From positions 92,613 to 117,767 of the forward strand of contig DDRT01000012.1 in NCBI GenBank assembly GCA_002343185.1: a stretch of 25,155 nucleotides of DNA, in the 5' to 3' direction. Positions 1 through 4,738 of this stretch are shown one piece after another (positions within the stretch are counted from its first letter, which is position 1; the number at the start of each line of letters is the position of its first letter). The stretch comes from Deltaproteobacteria bacterium UBA2409. GTDB taxonomy: Bacteria > Bdellovibrionota_C > UBA2361 > DDRT01. Both the position numbers and the translations under genes were made by a program. Under the pieces are notes generated by a model. That model saw only the letters and a program-made list of their open reading frames with translations. It was not told the DNA's origin and made no database searches.

Positions 1-91
1 TTAAGTTTTACCAAATTAAATTATCCACTTACGCCATGAAGGTAAGTGACATTGGGGAGAGCCCCTTGGACCCGAGCGCCAAGCGGGAAAT

Positions 92-130
92 ATGGAGGTG
101 GTATACGGAGATTCGAACCTCATCGAGTCA
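92..130 (-). repeat. ssrA 3'-end-like partial duplicate (possible att scar)
   Basis: Read on the minus strand, this stretch carries GACTCG, a GGTTCGAATC T-loop-like segment and then CCACCTCCAT. It therefore parallels the genuine tmRNA 3' end at 225-260, which reads GTCTCG, AGTTCGATTC and CCACCTCCAT. The last ten bases are identical and the following A/T stretch is similar. The T-arm stem of this copy is poorly paired and there is an extra TATA-like insertion before CCACC, so it is probably not functional. ssrA 3' ends are well-known integration targets, so a relic att duplication is one reading. Confidence 0.4.
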
Positions 131-176
131 AGCGGAGGAGGCCATTCAGGACGACGGGTGTCCAGCGACATCGCTG

Positions 177-217
177 GCCGATAATTCGAATCTTGGCGCA
201 GCCAAGTTCGAATCGGC
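177..217. repeat. Long bulged inverted repeat downstream of ssrA
   Basis: GCCGA (177-181) pairs with TCGGC (213-217), TTCGAA (185-190) with TTCGAA (207-212) and CTTGGC (192-197) with GCCAAG (201-206), around a GCA loop. This makes 17 base pairs interrupted by a TAA bulge and a single T bulge. It lies 8 bases beyond the tmRNA 3' end, where a processing hairpin or terminator would be expected, but no clear U-run follows it in the minus direction. Confidence 0.6.
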
Positions 218-224
218 AGAAAAA

Positions 225-609
225 TGGAGGTGGCGAGAATCGAACTCGCGTCCGAGACGTTTCAGTAAGAATCTTCTACGCGTGTAGTCATCTTATTTAA
301 TCTTATAGTCAGTACTCGAAGCGACACGATTACTAACTACCAGCCTCTAAGATTTCGCTAAAGCCTGGAGACACAAGCTTTTTGCTAGCCCACTTAGTTT
401 AACAACCTAGCAAAATGAGCACTCACTAAGTTGCCGGCCTTGTGCTTTTGGCAGAAGGCCTATTTTTTAAGCTGCGATTGCTACTGGAGCGTCGAAGCTT
501 ACGACATCGTCGTTTGCATTTAAGCTTTACGGCAGTTTTAAGAGGCCAACCGTACCTCTACGCGCATACTCCTACCAAATAGGCATCCCGTCGAAACCTG
601 GACACCCCC
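225..609 (-). ncRNA. ssrA: tmRNA (transfer-messenger RNA), one-piece
   Basis: tmRNA rescues ribosomes stalled on broken mRNAs and tags their products for proteolysis, working with SmpB. The minus strand begins GGGGGTGTCCAGGTTTCGAC at 609, the standard tmRNA 5' end, and finishes with a T-arm and CACCTCCA at 225. GGGGGUG pairs with CACCUCC to form the acceptor stem. CCA is not encoded; the discriminator A is followed by T's. The resume codon is GCA at 515-517 and the tag reads ANDDVVSFDAPVAIAA, ending with TAA at 467-469. The tag has the usual ANDD start and a hydrophobic Ala-Ala end, but AIAA instead of the common ALAA. At 385 nt it is of normal length for one-piece tmRNA. smpB lies 1.2 kb away on the same strand. 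Confidence 0.95.
467..517 (-). other. tmRNA proteolysis tag reading frame
   Basis: GCA resume codon followed by AAC GAC GAT and so on to TAA, giving the 16-residue tag ANDDVVSFDAPVAIAA. The C-terminal Ala-Ala fits recognition by ClpXP-type proteases. The Asp/Phe/Val-rich middle is lineage-specific and could be used to place the organism. Confidence 0.88.
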
Positions 610-797
610 TGAGAGATGCGCAAGCATTTCTCAGCGGGTGACCAACCATCTCAACCGCGCGAGCGGTTGAATCAACAACACTGGCACCCCCGGAAGAAAG
701 AGAAGGCTGATAATCTTCTCATGCTTCCACGAATGTCTACATGCCGGGATGCTGTCACCTGCCTGGTCAGGCCTTCCGGCCTGACCCCCGTTTTTTT
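603..797 (+). ncRNA. Candidate structured RNA ending in an intrinsic terminator
   Basis: On the plus strand there are successive hairpins. One is 603-640: CACCC/GGGTG outside, a 2x2 internal loop, then ten pairs closed by a GCAA loop at 620-623. The second is 651-670: TCAACCGC/GCGGTTGA with a GCGA loop. The third is 692-728: GGAAG/CTTCC outside, GAGAAG/CTTCTC inside. A terminator with seven T's follows at 765-797. The first two loops are GNRA tetraloops only when read on the plus strand. No ORF here looks coding, and the terminator has no known upstream gene in its orientation. I do not recognise SRP RNA, 6S or RNase P motifs. The alternative is that these hairpins are the leader of pre-tmRNA on the minus strand. 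Confidence 0.35.
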
Positions 798-840
798 GCT
801 TCCTCTGCTGACGCAGACGATAGATCCTTCCGGCTTGACC
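763..840 (+). repeat. Dispersed GC-rich terminator repeat, copy 1
   Basis: It consists of a perfect 9-bp stem GGTCAGGCC/GGCCTGACC with a TTCC loop (765-786), then CCCG and T7 (to 797), then a second small hairpin TCTGC-TGAC-GCAGA (804-817), then the half-element ATCCTTCCGGCTTGACCCC. About 80 bases match the inverted copy at 4634-4715 with only a handful of differences. Copies 3 and 4 share the first stem and the CCCCCGTTT end. Confidence 0.85.
765..797 (+). terminator. Intrinsic terminator with no known upstream gene
   Basis: A 9-bp GC-rich stem, TTCC loop, then CCCG and seven T's on the plus strand. Other members of this repeat sit just after genes in this orientation. Here the only plus-strand sequence upstream is the structured region 603-760 and the antisense of ssrA. 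Confidence 0.7.
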
Positions 841-850
841 CCTAGACACC

Positions 851-879
851 ATTATAATCACTAAACTACCTACTTTCCA
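851..879 (-). promoter_or_regulatory. Candidate sigma70-type promoter reading towards ssrA
   Basis: On the minus strand TGGAAA (874-879) and TATAAT (851-856) are separated by exactly 17 bases. The -10 is perfect and the -35 matches 4 of 6. A transcript from here would start near 845 and reach ssrA after a leader of about 235 nt containing the hairpins at 603-728, to be removed by processing. No closer promoter is obvious for ssrA. Confidence 0.4.
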
Positions 880-899
880 CTAAATTCAGCGTCACATCT

Positions 900-928
900 T
901 TGTTTAGCCTTCTCATTTCTGGTAATTT
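900..928 (+). promoter_or_regulatory. Candidate promoter of the EF-hand-like gene
   Basis: TTGTTT (900-905), 17-base spacer, TAATTT (923-928). The predicted start of transcription is about 935, almost on the ATG at 937. No Shine-Dalgarno sequence is present, so a leaderless mRNA is possible. Confidence 0.35.
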
Positions 929-936
929 TTACTGCT

Positions 937-1479
937 ATGCTAGTAATTAACGAACGAATTGAAGCTGCTATAAAAGATCCAAATTGGCATGACGCTACGA
1001 ATGGAAAGTTAGGAATCTATGATCTTGAAGGCTTATTGAACATGGATAGGGATGGAAACGTTACAAGTGGTGATTCCCTTATAGGTAGAGTTCCAGAAAA
1101 GCAACTAAATGAACTCTCAGATAAAATACGTGAGCAGCTTGGACAAGAAATAGCAGTATCTATTCAGGATCTCTCAGCTCTAAGCCCAGACTGGAAAAAA
1201 ATCGATCCCCAAGAGCCAAACCTTCCTATTAACCACTCGGATTCTGTGAATATAGATGGATTCCAAATTGTCTTAAGAAATACAGTCAAGGTCTTTTTAT
1301 ATGAATCAACTCGTAATATCAGCGGCGAGGAGGTAAAAAGTATATGCCTTCAAGCTGAGAAAACACGCGGATTTGTAACAGCCGGTGAATATAAGGGTGA
1401 GCCAATTGGAAATTCAAAATTTGGTGGGCTTTTAGAGAGAATTAGAGAAGTGAAGGGTGATAGTCAGGTTCTAACTTGA
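937..1479 (+). CDS. Hypothetical protein with an EF-hand/dockerin-like loop
   Basis: A 180-residue protein that I do not recognise. It has no signal peptide or membrane segment, so it is probably cytoplasmic. Residues 35-46 fit a calcium-binding loop of EF-hand/dockerin type: N35, D37, D39, G40, V42 and D46 occupy positions 1, 3, 5, 6, 8 and 12. The rest is mixed charged sequence without recognised motifs. The ATG at 937 has no Shine-Dalgarno, but a promoter-like pair upstream would start transcription almost at the ATG. The codon pattern looks like its neighbours. It stands alone: the next plus-strand gene is nagZ at 2294, beyond two minus-strand genes. Calcium binding is inferred from a single loop only; such motifs also occur by chance. 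Confidence 0.65.
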   Translation: MLVINERIEAAIKDPNWHDATNGKLGIYDLEGLLNMDRDGNVTSGDSLIGRVPEKQLNELSDKIREQLGQEIAVSIQDLSALSPDWKKIDPQEPNLPINHSDSVNIDGFQIVLRNTVKVFLYESTRNISGEEVKSICLQAEKTRGFVTAGEYKGEPIGNSKFGGLLERIREVKGDSQVLT

Positions 1480-1487
1480 GCTAGTAC

Positions 1488-1670
1488 TCAAGTTTCAAGC
1501 ATTTCACGTATGATTCGGGTCTCATTTTTTCTATTCTTTATAGATCGAATTCTACTTGCGAATGCAATCCAGAAAGTTGGCTGGGGAACGCGCTCTCTCT
1601 TTTCCAGATAATCAATATACTGGTCTTTAACTGCTGTAACTTGCTGTGCTGTTTCTGAAATCTTCTTCAC
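1488..1670 (-). CDS. Doubtful small hypothetical protein (60 aa)
   Basis: A GTG start at 1668-1670 would give a 60-residue, basic, largely helical protein (K/R/E-rich, one FWIAF patch). It is convergent with the EF-hand-like gene, ending 8 bases from its stop. There is no good Shine-Dalgarno and the frame is closed four codons upstream. It may be a genuine small gene or a chance ORF; no family is recognised. It fills most of the gap 1480-1818, which otherwise holds only an inverted repeat at 1729-1775 and the smpB terminator. Confidence 0.3.
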   Translation of the reverse strand: MKKISETAQQVTAVKDQYIDYLEKRERVPQPTFWIAFASRIRSIKNRKNETRIIREMLET

Positions 1671-1728
1671 ACTTTCAGTTTACAACGGAAAACAGATATT
1701 TATGAATCAAAAATTAATAGATCAGAAT

Positions 1729-1775
1729 ATGTATTTGGAACTTTAGGAAAATATCTTGACTTTCTCCAAATACAT
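1729..1775. repeat. 11-bp perfect inverted repeat with 25-nt spacer
   Basis: ATGTATTTGGA (1729-1739) is repeated inverted as TCCAAATACAT (1765-1775). It lies between the start of the doubtful small ORF and the end of smpB. No T-run follows on either strand, so it is not a standard terminator. A protein-binding site or RNA hairpin is possible. Confidence 0.55.
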
Positions 1776-1792
1776 GGGGGTTCGTCGACGAG

Positions 1793-1814
1793 AAAAACTC
1801 ATTATCTCTGAGTT
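1793..1814 (-). terminator. Weak intrinsic terminator of smpB
   Basis: On the minus strand AACTCA (1809-1814) pairs with TGAGTT (1796-1801) around a 7-base loop, followed by TTTTTCTC. It begins 5 bases after the smpB stop. The stem is short and AT-rich, so efficiency may be low. Confidence 0.5.
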
Positions 1815-1818
1815 AATT

Positions 1819-2262
1819 TTACTTTCGCATTGCTCTTGCAATCTCTCTCTTTGATTCACGATCTTTGATCGAAGATCTTTTATCGGGAGCAGCTTTTCCC
1901 TTGGCCACTGCAATCTCAAGCTTTACCCAACCGTTTTTAAGGTACAAAGATAGTGGTACGATGGTCATACCTTGCTGCTCAAGTTTTTTAGATAATTTAT
2001 AAATTTCTTGTTTATTTAATAGCAACTTTCTAGGCCTCACAGGATCATAGTCTTTATCATCAGTAAACTTATAGGGCTTTATATGTGCACCTATTAAAAA
2101 TAGCTCTCCATTTTTTGGTCTTATATAGCTTTGCTCCAGAGCTACCTCACCTGCACGAATCGACTTAATCTCCCCCCCTGTGAGAACAAGCCCTGCTTCT
2201 AGCCTGTCTTCGATAAAATAATCGAACCTTGCTTTTCTATTTGTTACTATGACCTTGCTCAC
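1819..2262 (-). CDS. smpB: SsrA-binding protein SmpB
   Basis: SmpB binds the tRNA-like domain of tmRNA and delivers it to stalled ribosomes for trans-translation. The 147 residues match the family length of about 150-160. Seen in the sequence are the N-terminal beta-barrel with LVLTGGEIKSIR at 26-37, HIKPY at 60-64 and DPVRPRKLLL at 73-82. The basic C-terminal tail (KGKAAPDKRSSIKDRESKRE, from residue 121) becomes helical and occupies the mRNA channel. The start is GTG at 2262. No Shine-Dalgarno is visible, and only 31 bases separate it from the divergent nagZ start, so both promoters must overlap or lie inside the opposite gene. A weak hairpin/T-run follows the stop. ssrA is on the same strand 1.2 kb downstream, with two plus-strand or doubtful genes between. 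The assignment is firm. Confidence 0.97.
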   Translation of the reverse strand: MSKVIVTNRKARFDYFIEDRLEAGLVLTGGEIKSIRAGEVALEQSYIRPKNGELFLIGAHIKPYKFTDDKDYDPVRPRKLLLNKQEIYKLSKKLEQQGMTIVPLSLYLKNGWVKLEIAVAKGKAAPDKRSSIKDRESKREIARAMRK

Positions 2263-2293
2263 AAACCATTTTTGTTATCACATCTAACTTGCT

Positions 2294-3322
2294 ATGGCGA
2301 ATGTAGGGGATCATTTTATAGTTGGTCTATCAGGAGATAAGCTTAATAACACTGATAGAGAGGTTTTACGTTCATTAAAGCCAGTAGGATTGTTGCTACT
2401 AGCTAGAAACTTCAGTCAGTCTGATACATGGCTTGATAGTCTTCGCGGTTTGATTGAAGAATCAAGATCTCTCACCGACAGACAGGATCTACTTATAACC
2501 TTAGATCACGAAGGTGGTAGAGTTCACCGCACCCCTGCCCCAATAACTCACTTTCCATCGCCAAGAGTGTACCGAAAAAAATCAAGAGAAGTTGCTCAAG
2601 CAATGGGGGTCGAGCTTAGATCTATCGGGGTTAACGTATCATGGGCTCCACTTTGTGATATTGATTCAAATCCGAAAAATCCCATCATCGGCGAAAGATC
2701 CTTTGGAACCAACGTTGATGAAGTAGCAGGGCCTGCCTTAGAATTTATGGAAGGTCTTTTGTCTGAAGGTATAATTCCCTGTGCTAAACATTTTCCAGGT
2801 CATGGAGATACCAGCACAGATAGTCATTTAGAGCTTCCAGTAGTTGATAAAAGTTTTAATGAAATTGAGTTGCTTGAGCTACCAGCATTCAAAGCACTTT
2901 GTGATGCTCAAGTTCCAATGGTGATGACTGCTCATGTATTATTTCCAAAAATAGACCCCAAGAATCCTGCTACTCTTTCACCAACGATCCTTAAAGGAGT
3001 TTTAAGAGATTCCTGGAACTATGAAGGTGTAATTGTTTCTGATGACCTTGAAATGCTTGCAGTCTCAGAGAGATTTAAGAGAAAAGGTACTATTACTGAG
3101 GCCTTTAATGCAGGATGTGATATGTTTATTTCTGCCAGACATAATGATTCAAAACTTGTACTAAACCTTGCTGAGGAACTTGAAGGGGTTCAAGGAAAAG
3201 CGGAGTCTATTAATAGAATCTCAAGCTTAATTAAAGATTATGCTAACTCTTACCCTATTATTGAAATTGAGAAAAACATTTTAGATAGACATGCGATTTT
3301 AAATAAGAGTTTGAATGCTTAG
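2294..3322 (+). CDS. nagZ: Beta-N-acetylhexosaminidase NagZ (GH3)
   Basis: A cytoplasmic glycosidase that removes GlcNAc from GlcNAc-anhydro-MurNAc peptides in peptidoglycan recycling. The single-domain GH3 TIM barrel of 342 residues matches bacterial NagZ (about 340). Key motifs are LDHEGGRVHR at 70-79; KHFPGHGDTSTDSH at 165-178, whose H170 and D172 belong to the loop that supplies the unusual His acid/base; and the nucleophile D250 in VSDDLEM. No signal peptide is present, as expected. The ATG at 2294 has no Shine-Dalgarno. It diverges from smpB with a 31-base gap. Its last 8 bases overlap the ATG of the ABC-2 permease, so the two are probably cotranscribed, although no functional link is obvious. 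Confidence 0.95.
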   Translation: MANVGDHFIVGLSGDKLNNTDREVLRSLKPVGLLLLARNFSQSDTWLDSLRGLIEESRSLTDRQDLLITLDHEGGRVHRTPAPITHFPSPRVYRKKSREVAQAMGVELRSIGVNVSWAPLCDIDSNPKNPIIGERSFGTNVDEVAGPALEFMEGLLSEGIIPCAKHFPGHGDTSTDSHLELPVVDKSFNEIELLELPAFKALCDAQVPMVMTAHVLFPKIDPKNPATLSPTILKGVLRDSWNYEGVIVSDDLEMLAVSERFKRKGTITEAFNAGCDMFISARHNDSKLVLNLAEELEGVQGKAESINRISSLIKDYANSYPIIEIEKNILDRHAILNKSLNA

Positions 3323-4103
3323 ATATCTTTCACTTTACTGGTCAATTATAAAAGTATCATTCATAAGAGCCACTGCTTTTAGATTTGATTTCTGGTGGCG
3401 TGTTGGAATGGATCTAGTTTTTTATGGAGTTTCTATAGCAGGGTTTAAACTTATATATCTTCATACTCCTCTCTTAGGAGGTTGGACTGAAGAGCAGGTT
3501 ATGATCTTTATCGCAGGTTACTTTATTCTCGATGCATTACAGATGACTTTTCTTTCTCAAAATCTTTGGGAGTTTCCAAGTGATGTAAATACAGGACTTT
3601 TTGATTATACACTTGTCAGACCAGTTTCTAGCTTATTTTGGATTAGCTGCAAGGAGGTCGCGGTTAGTTCATTTGTTAATCTATTAGCAGCAGGAGGGAT
3701 TTTTTTTTGGGCTTTAAGTAATTACCCTGAACCATTCGGATTTTTAGATATTCTCACTTACCTATTTTTTCTTCTTAATGGCCTCTTTATATTTTTCTGT
3801 GTGAGGATTCTATTTTCTTTACCAGTTTTTTGGCTCCATTCGCCTTATACATTTGAGCGAATTTTCTACTCACTACAACCTTTTTTAGACAGGCCACATA
3901 CTATTTATTCTGGTTGGGCTAGGCTCCTTGTTCTAACTCTTCTTCCATTCGGACTTATGGCTTCTCTTCCAGCATATATTTTCTTTAATGGTCTTACACT
4001 GGAAATAATCTTCTTAACACTCTGTGTTACAGGATTTTTCGGAAGTTTTGTTTTTTGGATATGGAATAAGGCAATAAAGTCGTATTCTTCTGCTTCTTCT
4101 TGA
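3315..4103 (+). CDS. ABC-2 family transporter permease (COG3694-like)
   Basis: An integral membrane protein of 262 residues with about six hydrophobic segments and a basic, aromatic N-terminus (RATAFRFDFWWRVG) typical of the ABC-2 permease family often called DUF990 or ABC2_membrane_6. Conserved-looking features are FRFDFWW near residue 22, a long loop rich in P and F after the fourth segment, and SPYTFERIFYSLQPFLDRP at about 179-197. Family members normally pair with a second permease and a separate ATPase. Neither is adjacent here, so the partner must be encoded elsewhere or this is a relic operon. The ATG overlaps the end of nagZ by 8 bases, suggesting coupling. The substrate is unknown. 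Its stop overlaps the operator of the following toxin-antitoxin pair. Confidence 0.75.
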   Translation: MLRYLSLYWSIIKVSFIRATAFRFDFWWRVGMDLVFYGVSIAGFKLIYLHTPLLGGWTEEQVMIFIAGYFILDALQMTFLSQNLWEFPSDVNTGLFDYTLVRPVSSLFWISCKEVAVSSFVNLLAAGGIFFWALSNYPEPFGFLDILTYLFFLLNGLFIFFCVRILFSLPVFWLHSPYTFERIFYSLQPFLDRPHTIYSGWARLLVLTLLPFGLMASLPAYIFFNGLTLEIIFLTLCVTGFFGSFVFWIWNKAIKSYSSASS

Positions 4104-4129
4104 CAGCAAATGCTGTCATTTGATAGTAT
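4100..4129 (+). promoter_or_regulatory. Toxin-antitoxin promoter with embedded palindromic operator
   Basis: TTGACA (4100-4105), 18-base spacer and TAGTAT (4124-4129) precede the antitoxin ATG by 6 bases. Overlapping the -35 and spacer is a perfect palindrome, TGACAGCA-AA-TGCTGTCA (4101-4118). Antitoxins with ribbon-helix-helix folds bind such sites to repress their own operon, so this is the likely operator. Transcription would start at or next to the ATG, predicting a leaderless mRNA. Confidence 0.65.
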
Positions 4130-4135
4130 TTATCT

Positions 4136-4342
4136 ATGAAGCAAAGTGTTATTACAGCTAGGGTGGATCAGAGGATAAAAAAACTTGCTGATCAAGTTTG
4201 TGCGTCTAAAGGTCTTATAATGGCAAGGTTCATTGAGGATGCAATCCTTGATAAGATTGAGGAATTAACTGATGCCTCCGAAGTCCAAAAGTTAAGACGA
4301 GAGCCAACTAGACCACTCAGTGAAATACTAAAAGAGCTCTAG
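4136..4342 (+). CDS. Ribbon-helix-helix antitoxin (RelB/DinJ/CopG-like)
   Basis: A 68-residue antitoxin expected to bind and neutralise the RelE-family toxin encoded next and to repress the operon. The N-terminus (SVITARVDQRIKKLADQVCASKGLIMARFIEDAILDKI) has the beta-strand plus two-helix pattern of a ribbon-helix-helix DNA-binding domain (about residues 4-42). The C-terminal part (LRREPTRPLSEILKEL) is the kind of flexible segment that wraps around the toxin. The ATG at 4136 has no Shine-Dalgarno and lies about 7 bases after the -10 element. Its stop codon overlaps the toxin GTG (TAGTG), the usual coupling of these pairs. Confidence 0.85.
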   Translation: MKQSVITARVDQRIKKLADQVCASKGLIMARFIEDAILDKIEELTDASEVQKLRREPTRPLSEILKEL

Positions 4343-4599
4343 TGAAGTACACAGTACATTTAACTAGAACTGCTGAGAAACAATTAAAAAAGCTCCATAA
4401 ACAGATCCAAACTAAAGTTGCGGCAGTTCTTTTATCTTTACAGATCGACCCCTGGCCATACGGTTCGAAGAAATTATCCGGAATGGAATCAACATTTAGA
4501 ATCAGGGTCGGTGACTATAGAGTTATTTATGAAATTCAGAAAAATGATGTCATAGTTACTGTACTAAAAATTGGAAATAGAAAAGATGTGTATAGGTAG
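4342..4599 (+). CDS. RelE/ParE-family toxin
   Basis: An 85-residue basic protein of the RelE/ParE superfamily. RelE members cleave mRNA in the ribosomal A site; ParE members inhibit gyrase. Visible family features are the N-terminal strand YTVHLTRTAEKQLKKL, the DPWPYGSKKLSG turn at about residues 37-48, and the C-terminal strands RIRVGDYRVIYEI and VTVLKIGNRKDVYR with conserved Arg and Tyr. The RVGDYRVIY pattern and terminal Arg favour RelE-like RNase activity, but this is an inference. The start is GTG at 4342, overlapping the antitoxin stop by one base. The terminator repeat copy 2 follows 34 bases after the stop but in the orientation that serves kup. Confidence 0.88.
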   Translation: MKYTVHLTRTAEKQLKKLHKQIQTKVAAVLLSLQIDPWPYGSKKLSGMESTFRIRVGDYRVIYEIQKNDVIVTVLKIGNRKDVYR

Positions 4600-4633
4600 G
4601 CTAAATTCTCCCGAGAATCCCAAAGAAACAAAC

Positions 4634-4715
4634 CGGGAGTCAGGCCGGAAGGATCTGTCGTCTGCGTCAGCAGACGAAGCAAAAATACGGGGGTCAGGCC
4701 GGAAGGCCTGACCAG
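4634..4715 (-). repeat. Dispersed GC-rich terminator repeat, copy 2
   Basis: Reads on the minus strand as the full ~80-base element seen at 763-840: GGTCAGGCC-TTCC-GGCCTGACC, CCCCCGTATTTTTGC, a 7-bp hairpin CGTCTGC-TGAC-GCAGACG, then a half-element ending GGCCTGACTCCC. It sits between the convergent ends of the toxin and kup. Confidence 0.88.
4681..4713 (-). terminator. Intrinsic terminator of kup
   Basis: Minus strand: perfect 9-bp stem (4692-4700 with 4705-4713), four-base loop, CCCG, then TATTTTT. It starts 26 bases beyond the kup stop codon, the normal distance. Confidence 0.75.
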
Positions 4716-4738
4716 ACAAATACTAGCAGCTTTAAAAG

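Larger units (their letters stand above)
1..224 (-). other. Hairpin-rich region downstream of ssrA with no protein gene
   Basis: No convincing protein gene is visible. On either strand there is a run of inverted repeats: 26-32 with 42-48 (CACTTAC/GTAAGTG), 54-57 with 62-65 (GGGG/CCCC), 65-69 with 79-83 (CTTGG/CCAAG), a CCAGCG/CGCTGG hairpin near 162-177, and a long bulged stem at 177-217. The segment 92-130 resembles the 3' end of ssrA (listed separately). The region could be the ssrA 3' trailer, a decayed tRNA/tmRNA-like gene or an integration scar. The structure is seen; its meaning is not known. Confidence 0.5.

Noticed and set aside
92..180. A functional tRNA gene on the minus strand
   Set aside because: A TTCGAAT T-loop and CCACCTCCA end are visible, but the T stem is badly paired and no matching acceptor 5' strand, D-arm or anticodon arm can be laid out.
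36..300. Plus-strand frames of about 83 residues over the ssrA 3' region
   Set aside because: They run antisense through tmRNA and its trailer, with no ribosome site and no protein-like composition.
616..864. Overlapping frames on both strands around the terminator repeat
   Set aside because: They cross hairpins and the T7 terminator; the frames result from the GC-rich repeat and have no plausible start context.
4692..4713. SRP RNA apical loop (GTCAGG..CCGGAAGG resemblance) in the terminator repeat
   Set aside because: Only the short GGTCAGGCCGGAAGG string is similar; the AAGCAGCC asymmetric loop and the long flanking stem of SRP RNA are missing, and the motif recurs as a terminator.
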